Part shown: piece after piece, positions 26,528 to 34,557 of the stretch
Layout: the number at the start of each line of letters is the position of its first letter
Position numbering within the stretch: position 1 is the first letter of the stretch
Assembly (NCBI GenBank): GCA_021792355.1
Contig: JAJYUV010000005.1
Span: forward strand, 1 to 64,000
Source of the DNA: Thermoplasmata archaeon
GTDB lineage: Archaea; Thermoplasmatota; Thermoplasmata; Thermoplasmatales; GCA-001856825
Length of the DNA stretch: 64,000 nt
Reading direction: 5' to 3'
Made by a program: the position numbers and the translations under genes
The notes under the pieces: model-generated
Databases searched by the model: none
Seen by the model: the letters and a program-made list of their open reading frames with translations, nothing else
Told to the model about the DNA's origin: nothing

Positions 26528-26701
26528 CTACGGCCCCCTAAAACCGCATTTGGGACAGGTATATTGGACAGATAGCTCCCTACAGTTGTTGCATCTGCTG
26601 ATCGTTTCCTGACCACAAGAAGGACACTTAAATGTAGTTGCTCCTCTTTCTTGTAACCCAGTACCACACGATGTACAGAACTCAAGCGCATTGACTTCCA
26701 T
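26528..26701 (-). CDS. Small zinc-ribbon protein (DUF1610-like)
   Basis: A 57-residue protein with four Cys pairs: CTSC, CPSC, CNNC and CPKC, giving two adjacent zinc ribbons. It reads MEVNALEFCTSCG at the start and ends in CGFRGP. The family is a predicted RNA-binding zinc ribbon that commonly precedes the aEF-1 beta gene in euryarchaea, as here with a 2-nt gap. It is short but well supported by the cysteine pattern and context. Confidence 0.88.
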   Translation of the reverse strand: MEVNALEFCTSCGTGLQERGATTFKCPSCGQETISRCNNCRELSVQYTCPKCGFRGP

Positions 26702-26752
26702 GAGGCATGCGTATGCTTTCAGGCATAAAAAGGATGTTGGTTTTGGTCCCTC

Positions 26753-28483
26753 TCAACTCCCCCAGAATGGACTTTCCTTTCTTTTTAGGTTTCTGATGTC
26801 ATCCATGATCATTTTCTCATCGATGCTCAGTTCTTCTTCCTTAAGGATTCTAAAGTCCCGTTCATTGATGTCAGAATAAAGAATGTCCCCTTCCTTGAGT
26901 TGCCTGCCTATCGTTATGCCGTCCATTGCTATCGCAACCTCGTCCCCTTGCTTCGCTTCCTCGAGTGACTGCTCTCCAGTACGTATGCTCTTGACTAGCC
27001 CTACATTTGAACCGTCGACCTTCATCATCTGCGTCTTCACTCTAAGTTTACCTCCTATGACCCTGACACCGAATATTGCTGGTTTAGATATTCTGAAGAC
27101 ATTCCCCTCCATTATCAGAAGTTTGCATGGGAACGTCATTGCCTTCCTCTTTTCTTCTAGTTCCTTTTGCTTTATTTCCTCTCTTGCCTTGATCAGGTCG
27201 TCTTTTATGGAGTAGATGATCTTGTTCTCTATGACCTTCACGTCGGAGGTATCCTTGACCTCAACGGGAACGTTGAATGCTATTATGATCCTGTTCTCTG
27301 GCACAGAACTGGTACTCGCCTCTGTGAAATCCCTCTTAGAAACGGGTCCGACCTCTGCCTTCTTTATCGGTACGTTGATTCTTCCGAGCTCGTAGACCAG
27401 TGCTTCTAGACCTCCCACCGTATCCGCTTTTGCCACAATGCCTTCAGGAGATGGCTTAAACGAGCCCTTGATTGCATCCTCTATTGATTTTTTCAGCGTT
27501 ATGAGATCTCCAGATGCTTCCTTGAAGGGGCTTCCCGGAATGACACCTCCTTCTCCCTGAAATAGGATTCTTATGCCGGATGCAGCCTTAACCTCTGCGA
27601 CAGGCACAAATCTATCTCTCGGGTCCCTTATCTCGTCCAGAGGTTTAGGTTTGAATATCCCTTTAACCTTAAGCGCCCTTATACCGTCGACGGTTCCAGT
27701 AAGTACGGTTTCACCCCTCTTTATTATTCCGCTATAGAGTATTGCATCGGATACCTCACCCATCCCCTTTTCCTCCCTGACCTCTAGGATCGTTCCCTCC
27801 GCCGTTTCGTCTTCATTCCTGAGCTGAGATTCGAGAAATGTCTGAGCCAGCCCGGAGAGCACCATGAGCAGGTCGGGTACACCGTATCCTGATTTTGCAG
27901 ATAGAGGTACGATTGCGATGTTTCTGGTGAAATCAGAAATCCTGTCATACCTGTCAGCGCTGAATCCTTCCCTGTACAGTTGAGAGGATAGTTGAAAAAG
28001 CTTATTGTCAAGTTCTTCCAGCTTTGATTGATCGAGGTTCTTGACTGAAGGAATGAATGCTCCCTTTGTGCCAGAGAACCCCTCAATAAGATCCACTTTA
28101 TTTGCTGCAACTACGAAGGGGGTCTTGAACTTCTTGAGGACTTCCAGAGACTCTCTCGTCTGTGGCATGATTCCCTCCCTGACGTCTATGACTAGGACTG
28201 CAATATCAGCAATTGAACCCCCCCTTATCCTTAAACTAGAAAATGATTCGTGCCCCGGAGTATCGATGAATAGTAGTCCCGGGATCTTGAAAATTCTGTC
28301 CCCTATGATATCTTTGCAGATACGCACAATTTCCTGTATAGGTACTTCGGTGGCCCCGATGTGCTGGGTGATTCCGCCGGCCTCCCTGGCCGCAACTACT
28401 CCTCCTCTTATATTATCTAAAAGCGAAGTCTTGCCATGATCCACATGACCAAGGACTCCCACAATCGGTTGCCTCACCCACAT
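26753..28483 (-). CDS. infB: Translation initiation factor aIF5B (IF-2 homolog)
   Basis: A 576-residue GTPase promoting ribosomal subunit joining. The G domain has GHVDHGKTS (residues 11-19), DTPGHESF and AANKVDL; domains II-IV follow, with the KADTVGGLEAL stretch in domain III. It has no N-terminal extension, as expected for the archaeal form. It lies 6 nt after ndk as the last gene of the ribosomal operon. Confidence 0.96.
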   Translation of the reverse strand: MWVRQPIVGVLGHVDHGKTSLLDNIRGGVVAAREAGGITQHIGATEVPIQEIVRICKDIIGDRIFKIPGLLFIDTPGHESFSSLRIRGGSIADIAVLVIDVREGIMPQTRESLEVLKKFKTPFVVAANKVDLIEGFSGTKGAFIPSVKNLDQSKLEELDNKLFQLSSQLYREGFSADRYDRISDFTRNIAIVPLSAKSGYGVPDLLMVLSGLAQTFLESQLRNEDETAEGTILEVREEKGMGEVSDAILYSGIIKRGETVLTGTVDGIRALKVKGIFKPKPLDEIRDPRDRFVPVAEVKAASGIRILFQGEGGVIPGSPFKEASGDLITLKKSIEDAIKGSFKPSPEGIVAKADTVGGLEALVYELGRINVPIKKAEVGPVSKRDFTEASTSSVPENRIIIAFNVPVEVKDTSDVKVIENKIIYSIKDDLIKAREEIKQKELEEKRKAMTFPCKLLIMEGNVFRISKPAIFGVRVIGGKLRVKTQMMKVDGSNVGLVKSIRTGEQSLEEAKQGDEVAIAMDGITIGRQLKEGDILYSDINERDFRILKEEELSIDEKMIMDDIRNLKRKESPFWGS

Positions 28484-28489
28484 TACTGA

Positions 28490-28930
28490 TCACAGCCAAT
28501 CTTTATCTGCCCTCTCATAACTAAGAATCTCTTTCTCCTCAAAGAATATTGGGATTTCATAGTTTGCTGATTCTTCTGAGTCACTAGCGTGAATAAGGTT
28601 GAAGTCAATTCCTGTGGAGAAGTCTCCCCTAATTGTGCCAGGTTCCGCCTTTGCACCATTTGTAGCCCCTACGAGTTTTCTGACTATTTCTACGCTATTG
28701 TTACCCTCCACGACCATTGCTACAAGAGGACTGGAAGTAATGTAGTTTAGAAGAGAATCATAAAAAGGTTTCCCTTTGTGTACTGCGTAGTGTCTCTCTG
28801 CCCTGGGTCTGTCCAATTTCATAAGCTTCATAGCGACGACCTTGAGCCCCTTGTCTTCAAATCTCGAAATTATCAGTCCGATCTTGGATCTCACGACTCC
28901 ATCGGGCTTTATTAGAACTAGAGTTCTCAA
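28490..28930 (-). CDS. ndk: Nucleoside diphosphate kinase
   Basis: Transfers the gamma-phosphate between nucleoside tri- and diphosphates, 146 residues. The active-site histidine is in NLIHASDS, and the conserved KPDGV, GPFYDSL-like and ATNGAKAEPGTIRGDF segments are all present. TTG start. It is embedded in the L7Ae-S28e-L24e-Ndk-IF5B cluster, a conserved euryarchaeal arrangement. Confidence 0.96.
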   Translation of the reverse strand: MRTLVLIKPDGVVRSKIGLIISRFEDKGLKVVAMKLMKLDRPRAERHYAVHKGKPFYDSLLNYITSSPLVAMVVEGNNSVEIVRKLVGATNGAKAEPGTIRGDFSTGIDFNLIHASDSEESANYEIPIFFEEKEILSYERADKDWL

Positions 28931-28941
28931 GGTATCACCCC

Positions 28942-29232
28942 TTAAATCTCTTTTGGAGCTTCACCGGCTCCTATGTCTTCTTCTTTCTTTTCCGTCACTG
29001 CTCCAGCAGCTGGTTTCTGACCTATCTCCTTTGAGAACTTTATTCTCTGTGCCTTTTCTTCCCTTCCCTCTTCTGTCCATCTCACTCTTCTCGGTTCCCT
29101 GTGTAGTTTAAGGAAATTCTTTTCGCACTTTGAATTATCAAAAAACAATACGGAGCCGTCACGTCTGATGTACATCTTGCCTGTTCCGTATTCTATCTTA
29201 GATCCGCAGAATGAACAGTACCTGGTTTCCAT
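28942..29232 (-). CDS. rpl24e: Ribosomal protein L24e with a charged C-terminal tail
   Basis: A zinc-ribbon ribosomal protein; METRYCSFCGSKIEYGTG and FDNSKCEKNFLKLHR give the C-x2-C...C pattern. Beyond the roughly 60-residue core it carries about 30 extra residues ending in an acidic, Ala/Lys/Glu-rich tail, longer than in many archaea. It lies 4 nt after S28e. Confidence 0.93.
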   Translation of the reverse strand: METRYCSFCGSKIEYGTGKMYIRRDGSVLFFDNSKCEKNFLKLHREPRRVRWTEEGREEKAQRIKFSKEIGQKPAAGAVTEKKEEDIGAGEAPKEI

Positions 29233-29236
29233 GGTA

Positions 29237-29449
29237 TCACCTCACCGACAGTTTCCTTGCTTCTCTGGCCGTTTCTTTAAGCATGAGGATATCTCCGACC
29301 CGGACCGGGCCCATAACATTTCTTGTGAGAACCCTTCCCTGATCTCCTCCTGCCAGTACTTTTATCTTGACCTGCGTGGCTTCTCCTGCCATTCCAGTCC
29401 TGCCGACAAGCTCCACGACCTCGCAAGGAATGGCGTCATTCTCTGCCAT
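29237..29449 (-). CDS. rps28e: Ribosomal protein S28e
   Basis: A 70-residue small-subunit protein with the diagnostic [17 protein letters not shown] segment and the terminal [18 protein letters not shown]. It is the second gene of the L7Ae-led operon. Confidence 0.95.
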   Translation of the reverse strand: MAENDAIPCEVVELVGRTGMAGEATQVKIKVLAGGDQGRVLTRNVMGPVRVGDILMLKETAREARKLSVR

Positions 29450-29462
29450 TTTGTATCACTCT

Positions 29463-29831
29463 TTATTTCTTGATTTCCTTGAACTTGTCGGTAAGCTCAG
29501 TAAGGAGCTGCTTTCCATTGCCTGGTTCCACTATGGCAACTGTAGCAGAGCTCTTGAGCTTTACCTTCTGTCCAAGGTCTTCTTTCTTTTGAACGTAGAA
29601 ATAGGGTATTCCTTTTTCTTCGCAGAGCAGTGGGATGTGGAGCACAACTTCAGGCGGCTGTATATCTTCTGCGATCACCACGATCTTGGCCTCTCCCCTC
29701 TCGACAACCTTGGTAACTTCATTCGTTCCTTTCCTTATCTTCCCCGTTTCTGAGGAAACCTCTACAAGTTGCAGTGCTTTTGTCCTCACGTCATCCGGGG
29801 TCTGGAATCTTACATAACTGGTTTCTGCCAT
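29463..29831 (-). CDS. rpl7ae: Ribosomal protein L7Ae
   Basis: A 122-residue kink-turn-binding protein of the 50S subunit that also belongs to C/D and H/ACA guide RNPs and RNase P. The RNA-contacting stretch GTNEVTKVVERGEAKIVVIAED is intact. The ATG is preceded by a strong GGAGGT ribosome binding site. It is relevant to the candidate H/ACA RNA at 31515-31647, which would need this protein. Confidence 0.95.
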   Translation of the reverse strand: MAETSYVRFQTPDDVRTKALQLVEVSSETGKIRKGTNEVTKVVERGEAKIVVIAEDIQPPEVVLHIPLLCEEKGIPYFYVQKKEDLGQKVKLKSSATVAIVEPGNGKQLLTELTDKFKEIKK

Positions 29832-29883
29832 TATCTTACCTCCTTCACTCTTTCAGTCATTGGTCTTTGGGTAGTTTGAGAGA

Positions 29884-29919
29884 ATATAAAAAGTTTGGGC
29901 GATGTCTCCAAAAGGAGAC
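29884..29919 (-). promoter_or_regulatory. Probable promoter of the L7Ae operon with an upstream dyad
   Basis: On the minus strand a TATA-like TTTTTATATTC (about 29884-29893) sits some 55 nt upstream of the L7Ae start. Just upstream of it, GTCTCC and GGAGAC (29904-29919) form a perfect 6-bp dyad around AAAA, placed where an archaeal activator or repressor could bind. Promoter activity is inferred from position. Confidence 0.4.
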
Positions 29920-30086
29920 CATAGAAATTATCCCCTCAATGTTTCTTTCAAAAGAGTTCTAAATCGCGTATGAATCCTGAACTGCCTGTCTGTCATCCCT
30001 GATTTTCCGCGATAGAAAAAAGGCTGGATGGCATTGATGCAAATTAGAGAATCGTATCCAGAGTCGATATACGGAGTGTCGTCAGA

Positions 30087-31004
30087 TTAGGCTGACACGG
30101 AAATCAGTGTGTTATCGATTCTCAAATCTACCTTGTAGGACTTGTACTGATTTGAATTGACGATATAGAGGGTGTAGTTGCCCTTCAGCAGATTGACGGA
30201 GTATTGCCCATTCCCTGGTATTGTGATGTTCAGGTCTGAAATAATTAAGTTCGCACTAGACGAGAGATTCTGGACGTTTATCTTCAGGGTCAGAGGCGGT
30301 GCGTTGTATATGTTCACGGCGCCGGACTTAATGTACACATATGAGGTATAGTTCGAGACGTTATGTGAGAATAGATACCAGTTCGTTATGTAGCCATTAG
30401 AATTCATTGAACGATACTGCAGATCAGAAAAGTTGTAGGCGATACCTGGAAATGTGTTAGTAAAATTATAAATTTCTTCGTAGACCGTTAGGCCGGCATA
30501 GGAATGATTTCCTATAGCTTCGTTCGGAGCCATTGAAAAATAATTTCCACCCGTGTCTGCAATGTAAGATTTGTTGTCAAAGGTAAAGGTGACTGATCCG
30601 TTGCTTGCATACATTGAGAGCTGATAGTCACCAGGACTTATGGGGAACCATCCTCTCTTGGAATAATGGTATTGGATGGACCCGTTCTCTAGTGAGGTGT
30701 AGGAATATGTGGAGTAGAAAGATCCGTAAAGCGATGCTACCCCCAGCTGATCATAGCTCTTATTACTGTCCCACACCGATAGTATCACATAATAAACGTT
30801 GTCTCTCAGGTTCGCACCACTCTGAAACGATACCTTTGCAGACACGTAGTTAACGTTCCTTGCGGTCCCGCCGTAAAAAGCCCCCAGGTATATGTGCGTG
30901 CCGTTCTGGGATTTCTGACTCACCTGGTTCTCGTAGAATATGTACAACCCGGAAGCCGCAACAACTACTATTATTGCTACGAGAAGGACTATATAGTACT
31001 TCAT
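30087..31004 (-). CDS. Membrane-anchored extracellular protein, unknown function
   Basis: A 305-residue protein with an N-terminal anchor helix (about residues 4-25) and an exported domain rich in Tyr, Asn and Ser with many N-glycosylation sequons. The C-terminal part looks like beta-sandwich sequence. I recognise no enzyme motif. It is transcribed alone, divergent from queF. Confidence 0.65.
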   Translation of the reverse strand: MKYYIVLLVAIIVVVAASGLYIFYENQVSQKSQNGTHIYLGAFYGGTARNVNYVSAKVSFQSGANLRDNVYYVILSVWDSNKSYDQLGVASLYGSFYSTYSYTSLENGSIQYHYSKRGWFPISPGDYQLSMYASNGSVTFTFDNKSYIADTGGNYFSMAPNEAIGNHSYAGLTVYEEIYNFTNTFPGIAYNFSDLQYRSMNSNGYITNWYLFSHNVSNYTSYVYIKSGAVNIYNAPPLTLKINVQNLSSSANLIISDLNITIPGNGQYSVNLLKGNYTLYIVNSNQYKSYKVDLRIDNTLISVSA

Positions 31005-31106
31005 TGGGTTGGGAACAGTAGGTCTTAAAAATAGTTTTGGTAATTGCAGCAGGTCTACAAATGATCGTCGAGGAATGTTGATTTAGATGTTCATGATACC
31101 TTTAGA

Positions 31107-31499
31107 GTGTCTGAATACGAAGACTTGCAGAATGGGATAAAGGATCTGGAAGTTGGACGAGTAGAATCTATACATTTCCCCTTCAACGAGAACGCAACTC
31201 ACATCACCATAGAGACGGATGAATTCACTTCAATATGCCCAAGAACCGGGATGCCCGATTTTGGTAAGATAACAGTACAGTACCTCCCTGATGATAAGAT
31301 AGTGGAGTTGAAATCTTTCAAACTCTACCTGCAGAGATACAGGAACATCGGAATTTTTCAGGAAAATGCAGTCAATAAGATACTGAACGATCTTGTGAAG
31401 AGCTGTTCCCCAAAATTCATGGTAGTCATTGGGGAATTCAATACAAGGGGGGGACTCAAGACAAGGGTCAGCGCGCGATTCGAAAGACTTAAGAGTTGA
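31107..31499 (+). CDS. queF: NADPH-dependent 7-cyano-7-deazaguanine reductase QueF
   Basis: Reduces the nitrile preQ0 to the amine preQ1 in queuosine synthesis. The 130-residue single-domain protein has the catalytic segment ICPRTGMPDF, with nucleophile C44 and acid D51. It also carries the NADPH-binding QueF signature ELKSFKLY at 67-74, which separates true reductases from archaeal QueF-like amidinotransferases. The C-terminal NTRGGL matches the family. One oddity is that the usual substrate-binding His-Glu pair reads Gln-Glu (Q85, E86). GTG start. A bacterial-type TGT (16919-17998) and queD-queC (44126-45320) lie elsewhere in the window. Confidence 0.88.
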   Translation: MSEYEDLQNGIKDLEVGRVESIHFPFNENATHITIETDEFTSICPRTGMPDFGKITVQYLPDDKIVELKSFKLYLQRYRNIGIFQENAVNKILNDLVKSCSPKFMVVIGEFNTRGGLKTRVSARFERLKS

Positions 31500-31514
31500 G
31501 CTTTTATCTTATTC

Positions 31515-31647
31515 AGTTCCCTATGGAATAGCGCTCGATTGGTGAGAGACGCTGGACGACGGGGAACTATAGGGATTTTTGGGCCCCTTGGTGAGTTATG
31601 GCGTGTCGCCTATCAGTGAACCCAAGGCCAGAAAAAGTCCTACATCC
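31515..31647 (+). ncRNA. Candidate two-hairpin H/ACA guide RNA
   Basis: Two consecutive hairpins each end in an ANA-type box. Hairpin 1: AGTTCCCT (31515-31522) pairs with GGGGAACT (31561-31568), an upper stem AGCG/CGCT encloses the loop, and ATA follows directly. Hairpin 2: GGGATTTTT (31572-31580) pairs with AAAAAGTCC (31632-31640) with one mismatch, upper stem CCTTGG/CCAAGG, a kink-turn-like pair of GA steps above it, then ACA at 31642-31644. The pocket-to-box distances are 15 and 14 nt, within the 14-16 nt rule for H/ACA guides. It lies between queF and the convergent ilvA stop. Structure was found by eye only. Confidence 0.4.
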
Positions 31648-31701
31648 CCGGATAGGTCAGAGGGGATGATAATGACTCTCCTTGTTAATTCCGGGGAATA
31701 C

Positions 31702-32940
31702 TCAGAATTTTGCCCCCCTTATGCTTACTATATTGAATCCCAGAGAGTCAAATGTCTTCCTGATTCTTGAAAGGTCTTCCTTCCCGTATATCTTCAGCTT
31801 AACTGTGATTTTCTGCATTCCTATTCCTATGTCATCTCCAAACAGCTCGGTGTGTAGCTCTTCGACATTTAGCCTCATCTCTGAAAAAAGTTCTATGGCC
31901 TTTTTCATCTCGGAGGGTATGTTTTTCACTATGAAACTCATGACAAATTCCCTGCCGCTTTCGATGAGATTTTTCTCTATAATCTGCGAGAGGAGAGGCA
32001 TGTCCACGTTTCCTCCGGAGATCAGCGCAACTACCTTCTTTCCCTTTACCCTGACTTTTCCCCGTATGAGAGCTGCAACAGAGGCAGCTCCAGCTGGTTC
32101 TGAAACTATTTTCCCTCTCTCAAGCAGGGTGAACATGGCAGCAGATATGTCCTCATCGCTGACCGTCACCACTTTATCAACGTACTTCCTCGCAATACTC
32201 AGTGTGAGCTCAGAAGGAGACTTTACTGCAATGCCGTCTGCTATAGTCGCGACAGAATTCAGTTTTATTGGTCTACCAGATCTGAGCGACTCTTTCATTG
32301 CAGCCGCATTCTCCGCCTCAACTCCAATGACCTTCCCCTTGTACCCCCTTTCCTTCAGGTACGTTGCAATCCCACCTATCAACCCTCCCCCACCTACCGG
32401 GACAAGGATATAATCGAAATCTCCCATCTGTTGGAGTATCTCCAAACCAATGGTCCCCTGCCCAGCGATGACGTACTTATTGTCAAAAGCATGTGCAAAA
32501 GTCCTTTTTTCCTTCTTTGCGATCATTTTCGCCCTTTCTGTCGCTTCGTCAAAGCTGTTCCCGTAGAGCTGCACTTCCCCTCCATATCTCTGAGTTGCTA
32601 TCATCTTAATGGGTGGTGCGAACTGAGGCATTACAACCAAAGATCTCAGCCCAAGCAGAGACGATGCGAGTGCGACCCCCTGGGCATGATTTCCCGCACT
32701 GGCAGCTATCACGTCCCTTTTTGTCCTGCTCAGAAGGTTGTATGCTCCCCTAATCTTGAACGATCCCCCCTTCTGAAGATTTTCTAGTTTGAGAAAGACG
32801 TCTGCTCCGCTCAAATCGCTTACTGAGGTGGAACGCTCAATAGGGGTGTTCTTTATGATTCCCTTTACCCTCTCATAAGCGTCCTCAATATCCTTCCACG
32901 TGACTGATTCAGAGTAGTCCTGTAATGTTCCCCCTTTCAT
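31702..32940 (-). CDS. ilvA: Threonine ammonia-lyase (threonine dehydratase) with C-terminal ACT domain
   Basis: Deaminates threonine to 2-oxobutyrate using PLP. The 412-residue fold-type II enzyme has the PLP lysine in GSFKIRGAYN, the ASAGNHAQG loop, and the glycine-rich VPVGGGGLIGG phosphate-binding loop. The last 80 or so residues look like an ACT domain, which often senses amino acids. It overlaps the upstream fhs by 32 nt and is the last gene of a leftward amino-acid/C1 cluster, so a catabolic role is as likely as isoleucine synthesis. Confidence 0.93.
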   Translation of the reverse strand: MKGGTLQDYSESVTWKDIEDAYERVKGIIKNTPIERSTSVSDLSGADVFLKLENLQKGGSFKIRGAYNLLSRTKRDVIAASAGNHAQGVALASSLLGLRSLVVMPQFAPPIKMIATQRYGGEVQLYGNSFDEATERAKMIAKKEKRTFAHAFDNKYVIAGQGTIGLEILQQMGDFDYILVPVGGGGLIGGIATYLKERGYKGKVIGVEAENAAAMKESLRSGRPIKLNSVATIADGIAVKSPSELTLSIARKYVDKVVTVSDEDISAAMFTLLERGKIVSEPAGAASVAALIRGKVRVKGKKVVALISGGNVDMPLLSQIIEKNLIESGREFVMSFIVKNIPSEMKKAIELFSEMRLNVEELHTELFGDDIGIGMQKITVKLKIYGKEDLSRIRKTFDSLGFNIVSIRGAKF

Positions 32941-34540
32941 CTATATTAACTTCCTCAGAGATGGGATGCTTTGGAAGGCCTGGCATTGTCATTATTTCTC
33001 CCAGAAGTGGCACGGCAAATCCTACCCCTGTTGAGAGCATAATGTCCTGGATCGATATTGTGAAGTCCTTTGGCCAGCCAAGCTTGTTCTGGTCGTCTGT
33101 AATGGAATACTGTGTTTTGGCCATGCAGACATCCAAGAAATCCAGATTTTCATCCTTCACTCTCTTCAAGACCCTCAACGCTTTCTTAGAATATTCAATT
33201 TTTGAAGCTCCGTAAACTTTTGATGCTATCTTGTCTATTTTTGTCTTGACCGGTTCGTCCCTCTGATAAGTGAAGTTGATTCTTGGAACAGATTTAGCAC
33301 TATTGAGCATTTCGACTACTTCCTGAGCAAGTTCAACCGCGCCGTCCCCTCCCTTCATGTAACCCTCATTGAGCGCCATCTTGTAGCCCTTCTTCTCCGT
33401 CTCTTTCCTCACATACTCGATTTCTTCATCTGTGTCATCCTTGAATCTGTTCAGAGAGACAATGAGTGGAAGCCCGTATCTCTCCATGTTTGCGATGTGA
33501 TAAAACATGTTTTCGATTCCCTTGTGGAGAAATTCTATTCCACCATTGTCCGTTGGTTTCATGCCTCCGTTGTGCTTAAGTGCCTTTATTGAAACAACTA
33601 GGACAACCAGGTCTAGATCATAACCTGCTCTTCTCAGCACTATATCGACGAACTTCTGGGCTCCGAGATCAGAGCCGAAACCAGCTTCTGTGATCACGTA
33701 ATCCGCCAGTTTGAGGGCGATCTTGTCGGCAAGGACACTGTTGTGTCCGTGAGCTATGTTCCCAAACGGCCCTATGTGAACAAACCCTGGTACTCCTTCA
33801 GTCGTCTGTACCAGGTTAGGTTTTATCGTGTTCTTTAGCAGAGCTGCCATTGCACCCTGGGCCTTCAGGTCCCCTGCGGTCAGTCTTTTCCCTTCTTTTG
33901 TGTATCCGACCGTTATCTTTGAAAGCATGTCCTTGAGCATCTCGTAATTCTCCGCAAATCCCATTATTGCCATTATTTCAGATGCCGGAGTTATTAGGAA
34001 TGTATCCTCTACCAGGGCTCCTCCCTGGTCTCCAATTCCTACCAGAATCTGCCTCAGAGAGCGGTCGTTCATATCTATCGTTCTCTTCCACGATATCTTC
34101 TTGAGATCAAATCCAAGCTCGTTTCCCTGGAAGATGTGATTGTTCACGATCGCAGAAAGAAGATTGTGTGCAGCAGAAATTGCGGGAAAATCTCCTGTAA
34201 AGTTGAGGTTGATTTCGTCCGCTGGCAGAAGCTGGCACCTTCCTCCTCCAGTACCTCCGCCTTTTATTCCGAAATTGGGGCCGAGAGATGGCTCCCTTAT
34301 TGTGACCATTGCTTTCTTGCCAATTTTTTTCAATCCCTGGGAAAGTCCTATGGTTGTTGTTGTCTTGCCCTCCCCGGCAGATGTTGGATTGATGGCTGTC
34401 ACGAGGATCATCTTGCCATTCTTCTTTCCAGCCATCCTATCAAGAATACTCGGGTTTACCTTTGCCATGTATTTTCCATATGGTTCCAGCTCGTCTTCTG
34501 TTATTCCTAACTCATTTGCTATTTCACTCACAGGTTTCAT
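32909..34540 (-). CDS. fhs: Formate-tetrahydrofolate ligase
   Basis: Interconverts formate, ATP and THF with 10-formyl-THF. The 543-residue protein has the P-loop-like TSAGEGKTTTTIGL and the LREPSLGP-like segment REPSLGPNFGIKGG typical of the family. ATG 34540 is chosen over an in-frame ATG at 34567 because it has a good GAGAGGTGAT ribosome binding site. It lies just downstream of ftcD, so formyl groups from histidine breakdown could be turned into formate with ATP gain. Confidence 0.95.
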   Translation of the reverse strand: MKPVSEIANELGITEDELEPYGKYMAKVNPSILDRMAGKKNGKMILVTAINPTSAGEGKTTTTIGLSQGLKKIGKKAMVTIREPSLGPNFGIKGGGTGGGRCQLLPADEINLNFTGDFPAISAAHNLLSAIVNNHIFQGNELGFDLKKISWKRTIDMNDRSLRQILVGIGDQGGALVEDTFLITPASEIMAIMGFAENYEMLKDMLSKITVGYTKEGKRLTAGDLKAQGAMAALLKNTIKPNLVQTTEGVPGFVHIGPFGNIAHGHNSVLADKIALKLADYVITEAGFGSDLGAQKFVDIVLRRAGYDLDLVVLVVSIKALKHNGGMKPTDNGGIEFLHKGIENMFYHIANMERYGLPLIVSLNRFKDDTDEEIEYVRKETEKKGYKMALNEGYMKGGDGAVELAQEVVEMLNSAKSVPRINFTYQRDEPVKTKIDKIASKVYGASKIEYSKKALRVLKRVKDENLDFLDVCMAKTQYSITDDQNKLGWPKDFTISIQDIMLSTGVGFAVPLLGEIMTMPGLPKHPISEEVNIDERGNITGLL

Positions 34541-34557
34541 TAGATCACCTCTCGAAA

